A stretch of 15,515 nucleotides of DNA. It comes from Clostridiales bacterium (GTDB lineage: Bacteria; Bacillota; Clostridia; Christensenellales; Christensenellaceae). Below the pieces are notes generated by a model. It was not told the DNA's origin. It did no database searches and worked only from the letters and a program-made list of their open reading frames with translations. A program made the translations under genes and the position numbers. Shown piece by piece: positions 1-7,030 of the stretch (within the stretch, counting starts at the first letter, position 1; each line of letters opens with the position of its first letter). Where the stretch lies: contig DOMW01000019.1 of NCBI GenBank assembly GCA_003510345.1, positions 3,629 through 19,143 of the forward strand, written 5' to 3'.

Positions 1-548
1 CGCAGCGCCTGCGACATAAGCCGCGCCTGCAACCCTACATGCGAATCCCCCATCAACCCGTCTATCTCCGCTTTGGGCACGAGCGCCGCCACCGAGTCCA
101 CCACAATGATGTCGATCGCGCCGCTCCGCACAAGCTGCTCCGTAATCTCAAGCGCTTCCTCCCCCGTGCTGGGCTGCGAAACAAACAAATTGTCAATATC
201 CACGCCGAGCGCCTTTGCGTACGTGGGGTCAAGCGCATGCTCCGCATCCACAAACGCGGCCGCGCCGCCCATCTTCTGCGCCTCGGCAATCATATGCAGT
301 GAAACGGTGGTCTTGCCGGAAGACTCCGGGCCATAAATTTCCACGATCCTGCCGCGCGGCACACCGCCCACCCCGAGGGCGATATCAAGCTCGAGGCAGC
401 CCGTCGGTATCACAGACATATCCATATTCTGCGCCGCGTCCCCCAGCTTCATCACGGCCCCTTTGCCATATTGCTTTTCTATTTGGGCCAACGCCACCTC
501 AAGCGCTTTTGTTTTGTCCCCCGTCTTGTCCACTTTTTGCTTTTCCAT
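1..548 (-). CDS. recA: Recombinase A, 3' end outside window
   Basis: RecA forms ATP-dependent filaments on single-stranded DNA, drives strand exchange and triggers LexA self-cleavage in the SOS response. The first 182 codons are visible and the reading frame runs off the left edge, so this is the N-terminal half. The Walker A motif GPESSGKT lies at residues 73-80, preceded by the family signature GGVPRGRIVEIYG. The VDAEHALDP segment (residues 100-108), the Walker B-like strand IDIIVVDSVAAL and the start of loop L1 (GDSHVGLQARLMSQAL) follow. The ATG at 546-548 has a GAGAGG Shine-Dalgarno 7-8 nt upstream. It lies 27 bp after the pgsA stop, so it is probably cotranscribed with pgsA. No Clostridial or Bacillus-type SOS box was seen in the gap. 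Identity is certain from the motifs. Confidence 0.98.
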   Translation of the reverse strand, partial: MEKQKVDKTGDKTKALEVALAQIEKQYGKGAVMKLGDAAQNMDMSVIPTGCLELDIALGVGGVPRGRIVEIYGPESSGKTTVSLHMIAEAQKMGGAAAFVDAEHALDPTYAKALGVDIDNLFVSQPSTGEEALEITEQLVRSGAIDIIVVDSVAALVPKAEIDGLMGDSHVGLQARLMSQAL

Positions 549-567
549 GTTAAATCCTCTCTCTATT

Positions 568-587
568 ATCTATCTTCATCTATCTTC
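568..587. repeat. 10-bp perfect tandem repeat across the pgsA stop
   Basis: The ten-base unit ATCTATCTTC (plus strand) occurs twice head to tail, at 568-577 and 578-587. On the coding strand it spans the last codons and stop of pgsA. Both copies contain the bases for Glu-Asp-Arg followed by a stop: TGA with the duplication, or TAA if one copy is removed. The protein end is therefore the same either way, and the duplication mainly lengthens the pgsA-recA gap. Confidence 0.85.
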
Positions 588-1121
588 AAATACTTTCCTG
601 TTTTTCACAAAATACGCGATACAGGAATAAACCGAAAGCGCGACGCTCACCCACAAAAGGACTTCGCCCAGGCTGAACGGCAAAAACCAAAACGGCCAAT
701 CGGCGAGCAGCAGCAGTATGATGGCGATAAACTGCGCCACCGTTTTCAGTTTACCCGCCATATCCGCCTGGATAACCACATTCTTCGTGGCGGCAAACGC
801 CCGCACCGCGCTCATGATCAGCTCCCGGCCTATGATGACCAATATCGCGACAAAACCAACTTTGCCCCACGCCATAAGCACCAGCAGCGCCGCAAGCACC
901 AAAAGCTTGTCCGCGACCGGGTCCCACAGCTTTCCGAAATTCGACACCACATTCATTTTGCGCGCGAGGTATCCATCCGCCCAGTCTGTAATGGCCGCCG
1001 CTATAAAGATTATAGCAGCATAGATGTTCCAATTTGGTATATCCGTGAAAAAAAACAACACAAAAACCGGAATCAGCATAATCCGCAATAGTGTGAGCAC
1101 ATTGGGCGCGTTCCACTTCAT
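576..1121 (-). CDS. pgsA: CDP-diacylglycerol-glycerol-3-phosphate 3-phosphatidyltransferase
   Basis: This membrane enzyme makes phosphatidylglycerol phosphate from CDP-diacylglycerol and glycerol 3-phosphate, the committed step to phosphatidylglycerol and cardiolipin. The protein is 181 residues, the usual length. The CDP-alcohol phosphotransferase signature is complete: Asp46, Asp49-Gly50, Ala53-Arg54, Gly63, Asp67 and Asp71. Several hydrophobic helices are visible, at about residues 8-25, 32-46, 72-84, 89-98, 129-140 and 153-172. The start is the ATG at 1119-1121 (MKWNAPNVLT), where the family's conserved N-terminus begins; an upstream in-frame extension of 13 residues would run back into rimO. 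A GGGGAG Shine-Dalgarno lies inside the rimO end, 10 nt upstream. The rimO stop is 7 bp away, so the two are cotranscribed. Confidence 0.95.
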   Translation of the reverse strand: MKWNAPNVLTLLRIMLIPVFVLFFFTDIPNWNIYAAIIFIAAAITDWADGYLARKMNVVSNFGKLWDPVADKLLVLAALLVLMAWGKVGFVAILVIIGRELIMSAVRAFAATKNVVIQADMAGKLKTVAQFIAIILLLLADWPFWFLPFSLGEVLLWVSVALSVYSCIAYFVKNRKVFEDR

Positions 1122-1128
1122 AGCAATT

Positions 1129-2463
1129 TTACTCCCCGCTTTCCGGTATAAGCTCCGCAACGCAGTCGTAGTGGTAGGCGCGCGCTATTTTTGCCTTGTA
1201 GTACTTGCCAATCTCCAGCGGTTCCGCCGTTTCGATGAATGTTATGCCGTCCACTTCCGGCGCCTGGAACGCGGCCCTGCCGTAATACGCGCCGCTTTCC
1301 CCATCCTTGCCCTCCACCAAAACCTCTGCGGTTTTGCCGATCCGTTCCCTGTTTCTCTCATGGGAAATCGTCGCCTGTACATTCATAATGGCGTCCTTGC
1401 GGAATTCTTTTTCCGCTTCGTCTATCTGCCCGGGCATCATAGCGGCCGGGGTGCCCTCCTGCGGGGAATAGGCAAACACGCCCAAATGGTCAAACTTCAG
1501 CTCTTTCAGCTTCTTGCTCATACCGGTCGTGCTCACCCCGCTCGACCCGGGAAAACCCACAATGACCGTAGAGCGTATCGCGAATTCAGGGGAAGCTTTG
1601 CGGATGCGATCCACCGTTTCCTCCACCTGCGCCAAACGGTAGCGGCGGTTCATCGCTTTTAAAATATCATCCGCCGTATGCTGCACAGGCATATCGATAT
1701 ATTTTATAATATTCTCATGCTTAAGCATTACGTCGAGCAGCTCATCCGTAATAGCATCCGGGTAAAAATACATCACGCGCAGCCATTTCACGCCGTCTGT
1801 TTGGGCGGCGCTCTCAAGCAGCTTGGGCAGCGAAGGGCTGCCGTAAATATCCGTTCCGTAATTTGTGGTATCCTGCGCCACAAGTATGATTTCGGAATAC
1901 CCCTCCTTTACAAGCCCGGCTATCTCATCCAGAATGTTTTGCATTTCCCGGCTCTGGTATGGCCCGCGGACAGAAGGGATCACGCAATAACTGCAATGGT
2001 TGCCGCAGCCTTCGGCAATCTTCACATAGGCCGTGGGTTTTTGCGTGGTAATGACCCGCCTGGAAAACTCCTCTTCCAGTTCGCGGCGCGCAAACTTTGT
2101 AAACTTCCTGCCTTCCGACACTTCGCGCACCGCCTCGAGAATATCCTTGTAGGCGGCGACGCCCAAAAAAGCATCCACGCGCGGAAGCTGCCGTTTCAGT
2201 TCCTCTTTATAAAGCTCGGGCATACAGCCCGTTACAATGATCCCCTTCAGGTGCCGGAACCGTTTTTGCTGTTCGGCTTCAAGCACGGTATTGATGGCTT
2301 CTTCCTTCGCCTCGTCTATAAACGTGCAGGTATTGATCAGCATGATATCAGCGCTCTGCATATCCTGTACAAATTCGTAACCCTCTTCTTTCAGCAGCCC
2401 CAGCATCACTTCCGTATCCACACGGTTTTTGGAGCAGCCCAATGATATCACGCCAATTTTCAT
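1129..2463 (-). CDS. rimO: Ribosomal protein S12 methylthiotransferase RimO
   Basis: RimO is a radical-SAM enzyme with two 4Fe-4S clusters that adds a methylthio group to an aspartate of ribosomal protein S12. The protein is 444 residues, normal for the family. The N-terminal UPF0004 domain has its three cluster cysteines, Cys10 (in SLGCSKNRVD), Cys46 and Cys80. The radical-SAM motif CGNHCSYC gives Cys153, Cys157 and Cys160. A C-terminal TRAM-like domain occupies about residues 377-440. The motifs LGCSKN and FDHLGVFAYSPQEGT favour RimO over MiaB or MtaB. The ATG at 2461-2463 has an AGGAGAG Shine-Dalgarno 5 nt upstream. One oddity: residues 307-320, just after the conserved GFPG, do not look like the family (expected GFPGET or GFPGE) and may be out of frame; see findings. 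The enzyme is otherwise intact. Confidence 0.94.
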   Translation of the reverse strand: MKIGVISLGCSKNRVDTEVMLGLLKEEGYEFVQDMQSADIMLINTCTFIDEAKEEAINTVLEAEQQKRFRHLKGIIVTGCMPELYKEELKRQLPRVDAFLGVAAYKDILEAVREVSEGRKFTKFARRELEEEFSRRVITTQKPTAYVKIAEGCGNHCSYCVIPSVRGPYQSREMQNILDEIAGLVKEGYSEIILVAQDTTNYGTDIYGSPSLPKLLESAAQTDGVKWLRVMYFYPDAITDELLDVMLKHENIIKYIDMPVQHTADDILKAMNRRYRLAQVEETVDRIRKASPEFAIRSTVIVGFPGSSGVSTTGMSKKLKELKFDHLGVFAYSPQEGTPAAMMPGQIDEAEKEFRKDAIMNVQATISHERNRERIGKTAEVLVEGKDGESGAYYGRAAFQAPEVDGITFIETAEPLEIGKYYKAKIARAYHYDCVAELIPESGE

Positions 2464-2487
2464 TTTTTCTCTCCTGTTTCACCCGGC

Positions 2488-2529
2488 CAGAACCCTTGTC
2501 CGGCTAGGCAGCCATGCCCCGCGGTTCTG
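2488..2529. repeat. Nested inverted repeat in the ftsK-rimO gap
   Basis: Outer arms CAGAACC (2488-2494) and GGTTCTG (2523-2529) are perfect 7-bp complements. They enclose a second short repeat, GGCT (2502-2505) with AGCC (2510-2513). In the minus-strand transcript this would fold as a stem-internal loop-stem in the 117-nt gap between the ftsK stop and the rimO start. There is no U-tract on the minus strand, so it is not an intrinsic terminator for ftsK. A four-T run follows on the plus strand, but no plus-strand gene points this way. The role is unknown. Confidence 0.35.
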
Positions 2530-2580
2530 TTTTGTAATACGCGATTTCTCCTGCCCGCATTGTTCTTCTAGCTATACCGC

Positions 2581-5004
2581 CTAAAGCTCGTATTCCGCAT
2601 CCTCGGAAGGCGTGCGGTACATTTGTTCAAATTGCGCCCTTGAGATCAACACCTGGCGCGGCTTGCTCCCGTCCGGCGCGGAAATGGCGCCCGCTTCCTC
2701 CATCTGGTCGATCAGCCTCGCGGCGCGCGCGTAGCCTATCCGCAGGCGGCGCTGGAGCATAGATGTGGAAGCTTGCTCATATTCCAGCACAAGCTCTATC
2801 GCCTTGATAAAAAGCTCGTCCGTTTCTTCCGATCCTCCCATGGCGGTCGCGGCGTCTTTAGACATGCCGTCCATCACCTTGCTGTCGTATTTCGGTTCCG
2901 TCCGTTTCTTTAAGAACGCGGCGACAGCCTCCACCTCTTTCTCCGAAATAAAGCAGCCCTGCACACGCACAGGTTTGGGCAGCCCCGTTGGGAAAAACAG
3001 CATATCGCCCTGCCCCAGCAGCTTTTCCGCCCCCGGCATATCCAGTATGGTGCGCGAATCGATCTGCGAGGAAACGGCAAACGCGATGCGCGACGGGATA
3101 TTCGCTTTAATGATCCCCGTAATGACATCCACGGAAGGGCGCTGCGTCGCGATCACAAGGTGGATACCCGAGGCGCGCCCTAACTGGGCGATCCTGCATA
3201 TCGCCTCTTCTATTTCCTTCGGCGCGACCATCATCAGGTCGGCAAGCTCATCTATGATCACCAGTATCTGCGGCAGCTTTTCTTCCCCCGCCGCCAGCAT
3301 GATCTCGTTGTACTTGGCAAGGTCTTTTGAGCCTTTCGCCGCGAACATGCGGTAGCGGAGCGTCATCTCATTCACGGCCCAGTTCACGGCCGAGGAAGCT
3401 TTTTTGGGGTCTGTCACCACCGGTACCAGCAGGTGCGGGATATCGTTGTATACATTAAGCTCCACCACCTTCGGGTCGATCATGATCATGCGCACGTCCT
3501 CGGGCGCGGAATGGTACAATATACTTACGATCAGCGAGTTGATGCACACGCTTTTGCCCGAACCCGTGGAGCCGGCGATCAAAAGGTGGGGCATTTTGGC
3601 AATGTCGGCAAATACATTTTCGCCCGCGATATCCTTACCCAGCGTAAAGGCAATGGTGCTCTTTAAGTTACGGAACTGCTCGCTTCCTATAAGCTCGCGT
3701 ATACCCACGGAAGACGTCTTGTTGTTGGGAATCTCTATGCCCACAACGGGTTTTCCGGGCACCGGCGCTTCTATGCGCACGTCGCGCGCCGAAAGGTTCA
3801 TGGCGATATCATCCGCGAGGTTCACGATCTTCGACACCTTTACGCCCGATTCCGGCTGCACTTCATAACGCGTCACCACCGGCCCGCGGCTCACATTCAC
3901 AACTTTAGCGCTCACATTAAAGCTTAAAAGCGTGCTCTCCAGAATATCCACGTTTTTCCGCAGCTCGGCGGAGGAATGCCGGGCGTCTTTCTCCGCCTGA
4001 TCAAGCAAATTGAGCGGCGGGCGCACATATTTCGGAAGCTTTCTAACCTCGCCGTCCTTCAGGTCGTGCACAACAGGCACCGGCCGCGTGTCGTGCGGCA
4101 CTTGCTCCTCCTCCTGCTGCTTCGCGGCAGGCACTTCCGTGTGCAGCGACAGATCCAGCCTGCGCCTGCCCCGCACCTCGGGTACACCGGCGCCGTCAAA
4201 CTCTATATCCGTATCCGAAAACACTTCTCTGTACGGTTGCGGGTCATATTCCTCTATCGCCGCTTTGGCAAGCTCCTGCTCTTCCCCCAACATTTCTTCA
4301 TACTGCCGATCCATGGATTCGTCAAAAGCCTGTATCCGCATATTGAACTCATCATCTTTTTTATGCTCCGCCCGCTGCTGTTCTTCCTCGTCCAGCCTTT
4401 CCACAAAGAGCCTGCGCTGCTCCTTTTCCCGCTCCGCGCGCTCCCTGTATACATCATACGTCGTTTTAACCGCGCCCGCAAGCTCCTGCCCCATCTTTTT
4501 CAGCGAAAGGTTTGTAAGCGCCAGCAGGCACGCGATGATGCCCACAAGGCACACAATGTAACTGCCCGCGATCTCAAGGAAACGGAACGTCCAGTATGTT
4601 AAAAGCGAGCCGATGACACCGCCGCCTGCAGCGTCCGTAACACCCACTTTATAAGAATTTTCCGCAAAAGCAAAAAAACCGTCGCCCGAGATGAATATTC
4701 GTTCGATCACGGAAAGGTGCGCCAGCGAGAAAACAAAAAACACCGCCAGCGCGAGCAGCGTCAGCTTTCCGGCGTTGGCAGTTTTTTTGCGCGCCGCGAT
4801 GATCAGCACGCCGATGATCCCCAGCAGCACGGGAACGATATACCCCAGCAGGCCGCACACGCCAAAAATAAGGTCGCGTATCATATCGCCAAATACGCTT
4901 TCCATATCAAAATACACCGTGATGGCCGCAAAAACCGCAATGCCGATCACGATGATTCCTATGATCTCGTTATACTTCGCCTGTTTCTTTTTTTTCCGCG
5001 CCAT
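2581..5004 (-). CDS. ftsK: DNA translocase FtsK/SpoIIIE
   Basis: This septum-located, ATP-driven DNA pump clears or segregates chromosomes during division or sporulation. The protein is 807 residues. A lysine-rich start precedes about four membrane segments, at roughly residues 14-32, 44-71, 81-100 and 128-167. A charged, Glu/Arg/Gln-rich linker follows (about 175-330). The motor has Walker A GSTGSGKS at 478-485, Walker B ILVIIDELADL at about 580-590, and the signatures DPKVVELNVYNDIPHLL and IATQRPSVDVITG. A winged-helix gamma domain that reads DNA polarity lies at about 728-790. The ATG at 5002-5004 (MARKKKK) is chosen because a GAGG Shine-Dalgarno lies 5 nt upstream; a TTG at 5022 would place that site inside the gene. 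The membrane segments argue against soluble SftA. FtsK and SpoIIIE cannot be told apart here. Confidence 0.95.
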   Translation of the reverse strand: MARKKKKQAKYNEIIGIIVIGIAVFAAITVYFDMESVFGDMIRDLIFGVCGLLGYIVPVLLGIIGVLIIAARKKTANAGKLTLLALAVFFVFSLAHLSVIERIFISGDGFFAFAENSYKVGVTDAAGGGVIGSLLTYWTFRFLEIAGSYIVCLVGIIACLLALTNLSLKKMGQELAGAVKTTYDVYRERAEREKEQRRLFVERLDEEEQQRAEHKKDDEFNMRIQAFDESMDRQYEEMLGEEQELAKAAIEEYDPQPYREVFSDTDIEFDGAGVPEVRGRRRLDLSLHTEVPAAKQQEEEQVPHDTRPVPVVHDLKDGEVRKLPKYVRPPLNLLDQAEKDARHSSAELRKNVDILESTLLSFNVSAKVVNVSRGPVVTRYEVQPESGVKVSKIVNLADDIAMNLSARDVRIEAPVPGKPVVGIEIPNNKTSSVGIRELIGSEQFRNLKSTIAFTLGKDIAGENVFADIAKMPHLLIAGSTGSGKSVCINSLIVSILYHSAPEDVRMIMIDPKVVELNVYNDIPHLLVPVVTDPKKASSAVNWAVNEMTLRYRMFAAKGSKDLAKYNEIMLAAGEEKLPQILVIIDELADLMMVAPKEIEEAICRIAQLGRASGIHLVIATQRPSVDVITGIIKANIPSRIAFAVSSQIDSRTILDMPGAEKLLGQGDMLFFPTGLPKPVRVQGCFISEKEVEAVAAFLKKRTEPKYDSKVMDGMSKDAATAMGGSEETDELFIKAIELVLEYEQASTSMLQRRLRIGYARAARLIDQMEEAGAISAPDGSKPRQVLISRAQFEQMYRTPSEDAEYEL

Positions 5005-5040
5005 ACTATCCTCGTAAAGCAATGCTTTCCATATTTGATT

Positions 5041-5069
5041 ATTATAGCATTGATTTGCACCGGTTTCAA
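5041..5069 (-). promoter_or_regulatory. Sigma-A promoter of the ftsK-rimO-pgsA-recA group
   Basis: On the minus strand, TTGAAA (5069-5064) is followed by a 17-bp spacer and a perfect TATAAT (5046-5041). The expected transcription start is near 5034, about 30 nt before the ftsK ATG, leaving a short leader with room for the Shine-Dalgarno. The leader contains a small palindrome (AAAGCAATGCTTT on the plus strand, 5016-5028). This is the only convincing promoter seen for this group. Confidence 0.75.
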
Positions 5070-5227
5070 ATGCTTGTGCTAAAAAAAGGAGTAACCCATC
5101 CGTGCGTGGTTCTATAGTAACTTAGGCAGGAAACCACAAAATTTCCAGCATTTCATTTTATTTTCATTTTTCTGTTCTAAACTTACCTCAAAACATACTA
5201 ATCACTACAGTGGGGGGAAAGTAAAAA

Positions 5228-6517
5228 ATGAAGAAATGGTTCTCTGTTTTATTAGTTGCGATGATCCTTTTCATTCCTGTGACGGCATTTGCGCAGGAGG
5301 CCGAAGTCACCGATACACTGGTTGTACCGGAGGCCACAGCCGCCGATACACCGGTTGCACTGGAGGCCGCAATGGAGGAACCCTCGGCAACGGAAGCATT
5401 GCCTGCGCCCGCCATAGAGTCGGCAGTGTCGGCCACAAACGCCGAGACCCTGATAGAAGACTTTGTGGAGCGCCTTTATGTCCTGGTGCTGAACCGGCCT
5501 TCCGATCCGACCGGTAAAGCGCATTGGGTGAGAGAACTAAGTGCGCGACGTATGTCCGGTGGCCAGGCTGCTTACGGGTTCTTTTTCAGTGAGGAAATGG
5601 CGTCGCGTAATTTAAGCGACAGCGCTTTCCTGGATATCACCTATCGGACTTTGCTGGGCCGCGAGCCCGATCCCGACGGTAAATATAACTGGCAAAACGC
5701 CTTAAACCACGGCCACAGCCGTAAATTTATATTCAGCGGGTTTGTCGGGTCTCCGGAATTCGCCGACTGCTGTTATCGCGCGGGTATTAGTCCCGGTAAT
5801 ATGCAGCCTTTGGAAAACCGCGACACAAACCTAAATGTTACGGGTTTTGTTTCGCGCCTTTATGAAAATTTCTTAGGCCGCACTTACGATGTGGATGGGT
5901 TGAACAACTGGTGCGGATATCTAAACAGCGGGCGTACGGCGGCAGAGGTGGCGACCGGTTTCTTTTACAGCACTGAAGCCAGTACTCTGAGCAATGAACA
6001 ACGGGTTGAGGCATGTTACCGCGCTTTTCTGGGGAGGACATATGATCCATCCGGTAAAAATAATTGGATGAATCAGATCGCGATGCCGCATGGCAAAGAA
6101 CGTGTCTTTTATGGTTTTGTAATGTCGCAGGAGTTTACAAATATTTGTGCGCAATATGGCATCCCGCGCGGCAACGCGCCTGTGCCTCCGACCGCCCCGA
6201 CACCGGCACCGGGTCCCGCACCAAACACGGGAAGAACAGCCGCCAGTTACGATTTTTCCGGCCTTTCGGCGGCGGTGGATTCTCTTGTAGCCAGAATGAA
6301 CGCGGCGACGAGAAGCTCCTATCGCAGTTTAAAAGCGGAAGCCGAATCGTTAGAGCGTCAAATAGAGACACTGGAAGACGCAGCCGAGCGCGATTACAGG
6401 CAAGGGCTTTTAAGCCTCGCCGATTACCGTATTGTCGAGCGGACAGCGGAAGGGCTGGAAGACCGGCTGGACAACGCGGAAGACTGGATGGAGCGCCGAC
6501 TGGGATATGATGATTGA
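5228..6517 (+). CDS. Secreted DUF4214 repeat protein with coiled-coil tail
   Basis: The function is unknown. The 429-residue protein starts with a clear signal peptide (MKKW, then a hydrophobic core, then VTAFA|QE, cleavage near residue 22). An acidic, Ala/Pro/Glu/Thr-rich spacer covers about 23-70. Four repeats of the DUF4214 type follow, at about 75-125, 133-180, 205-250 and 258-303. Each carries the core D-x-x-G-x-x-x-W preceded by an Arg and Leu/Phe-rich helix (for example LLGREPDPDGKYNW) and ends in GF-x-x-S-x-E. A Pro/Ala/Thr linker (about 314-335) leads to a charged, heptad-like helical tail (about 343-425). DUF4214 domains occur in exported and surface proteins and recall phycobilisome-linker folds, but no activity is known. 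There is no LPxTG motif or S-layer-homology domain, so attachment to the cell is not evident. The start has a GGGGGGAAAG Shine-Dalgarno 6-7 nt before the ATG. It is the only plus-strand gene and has its own terminator, so it is a monocistronic accessory gene. Confidence 0.85.
   Translation: MKKWFSVLLVAMILFIPVTAFAQEAEVTDTLVVPEATAADTPVALEAAMEEPSATEALPAPAIESAVSATNAETLIEDFVERLYVLVLNRPSDPTGKAHWVRELSARRMSGGQAAYGFFFSEEMASRNLSDSAFLDITYRTLLGREPDPDGKYNWQNALNHGHSRKFIFSGFVGSPEFADCCYRAGISPGNMQPLENRDTNLNVTGFVSRLYENFLGRTYDVDGLNNWCGYLNSGRTAAEVATGFFYSTEASTLSNEQRVEACYRAFLGRTYDPSGKNNWMNQIAMPHGKERVFYGFVMSQEFTNICAQYGIPRGNAPVPPTAPTPAPGPAPNTGRTAASYDFSGLSAAVDSLVARMNAATRSSYRSLKAEAESLERQIETLEDAAERDYRQGLLSLADYRIVERTAEGLEDRLDNAEDWMERRLGYDD
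5450..6139 (+). repeat. Two-by-two DUF4214 repeats encoded in the gene
   Basis: The encoded protein has four repeats arranged as A-B-A'-B'. Repeats 1 and 3 share FV-x-RLY near residues 79 and 207. Repeats 2 and 4 share YR-x-x-LGR near residues 139 and 264. The spacing is about 125-128 residues, so a two-repeat module appears to have been duplicated. The repeats are diverged at DNA level and no long exact DNA repeat is visible. Confidence 0.7.
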
Positions 6518-6551
6518 TTGCAGGCAGGCAGCCAGCCTCAATAAATACAAT

Positions 6552-6592
6552 GAAAACGCAAGATTGCCAAAATTATCTTGCGTTTTCTTTTA
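6552..6592 (+). terminator. Intrinsic terminator of the DUF4214 gene, possibly bidirectional
   Basis: A perfect 13-bp stem, GAAAACGCAAGAT (6552-6564) with ATCTTGCGTTTTC (6575-6587), encloses a 10-nt loop and is followed by a T-rich run (TTTTACTT). It lies 35 bp after the stop codon. On the minus strand the same stem is followed by the U-rich ATTGTATTTATT, so it may also end transcription from the convergent dUTPase gene, whose stop is about 85 bp away. Confidence 0.88.
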
Positions 6593-6672
6593 CTTATTCC
6601 CCGGTGGTCAATATTGCCGCTTTTTGCTACAGGTATGAACAAGGTTAGCCGAGGGAAGCAGCCCGCAAATCA

Positions 6673-7029
6673 CTAAAGCTTATACCCCTGCTTTTCCGAA
6701 AGCCCATACTGCCGGTCAAAGTTCTCCTTGTTCTTATCCATATAAAGCGCAAACAATTCGTCCGCGTCCATTCCTGTCTTTGCGCACATGCTGATAAAGA
6801 AATGTAATATATCCACAAGCTCACCCTTCACCGAGGCAAGGTCTATCTCTTTTTTGTTCTTCCACCACTTGAAATTCACTTCATCCAAAAGCTCCGCAAG
6901 CTCGGAAAGCATGGCGAGCGTTTCCTTCTGTATCCACTCTTCCATGCTTATGTTCCGCAAGTTGCGCTTTTCTATGATCTCACTGTCAAATTTATTCTGG
7001 TACTCAAATATTTTTTCCAGTTTATCCAT
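6673..7029 (-). CDS. Dimeric dUTPase, all-alpha NTP pyrophosphatase family
   Basis: The likely reaction is dUTP to dUMP plus pyrophosphate, which keeps uracil out of DNA and supplies dUMP for thymidylate synthesis. The 118-residue protein is all-helical and matches the dUTPase_2 / MazG-like fold. Metal-binding acidic residues are visible as Glu43-x-x-Glu46 in SELAELLDE and Glu70-x-x-Asp73 in GELVDILHFF. The linking NFKWWK and the C-terminal K-N-K-E-N-F-D-R-Q-x-G motif are typical of the dimeric dUTPases. A broader nucleoside-triphosphate pyrophosphatase activity remains possible. The ATG lies 1 nt after the stop of the M16 peptidase gene, and its AGGAAG Shine-Dalgarno is inside that gene's end, so the two are translationally linked. 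It is the last gene of the minus-strand run before the convergent DUF4214 gene. Confidence 0.85.
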   Translation of the reverse strand: MDKLEKIFEYQNKFDSEIIEKRNLRNISMEEWIQKETLAMLSELAELLDEVNFKWWKNKKEIDLASVKGELVDILHFFISMCAKTGMDADELFALYMDKNKENFDRQYGLSEKQGYKL

Positions 7030-7030
7030 G

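Noticed and set aside
549..575. SOS operator or separate promoter for recA in the pgsA-recA gap
   Set aside because: No GAAC-N4-GTTC-like site and no -35/-10 pair in the 27-bp gap; any control site would have to be further upstream.
3976..4602. Long plus-strand reading frames opposite ftsK, pnp and infB
   Set aside because: They have no Shine-Dalgarno support or recognisable domains and overlap certain conserved genes; they follow from the codon pattern of the real strand.
5005..5022. In-frame TTG at 5022 as an earlier ftsK start
   Set aside because: It would put the GAGG Shine-Dalgarno inside the gene and add six residues; the ATG at 5004 is correctly spaced.
5086..5125. Seven-codon GTG leader peptide with an AAGGAG site on the plus strand
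   Set aside because: Too short, with a 10-nt spacing and no attenuator hairpin linked to it; chance is more likely.
6518..6672. Small gene in the gap between the DUF4214 and dUTPase genes
   Set aside because: The space is taken by the terminator, and the short open frames cross the DUF4214 end in another phase without a ribosome-binding site.
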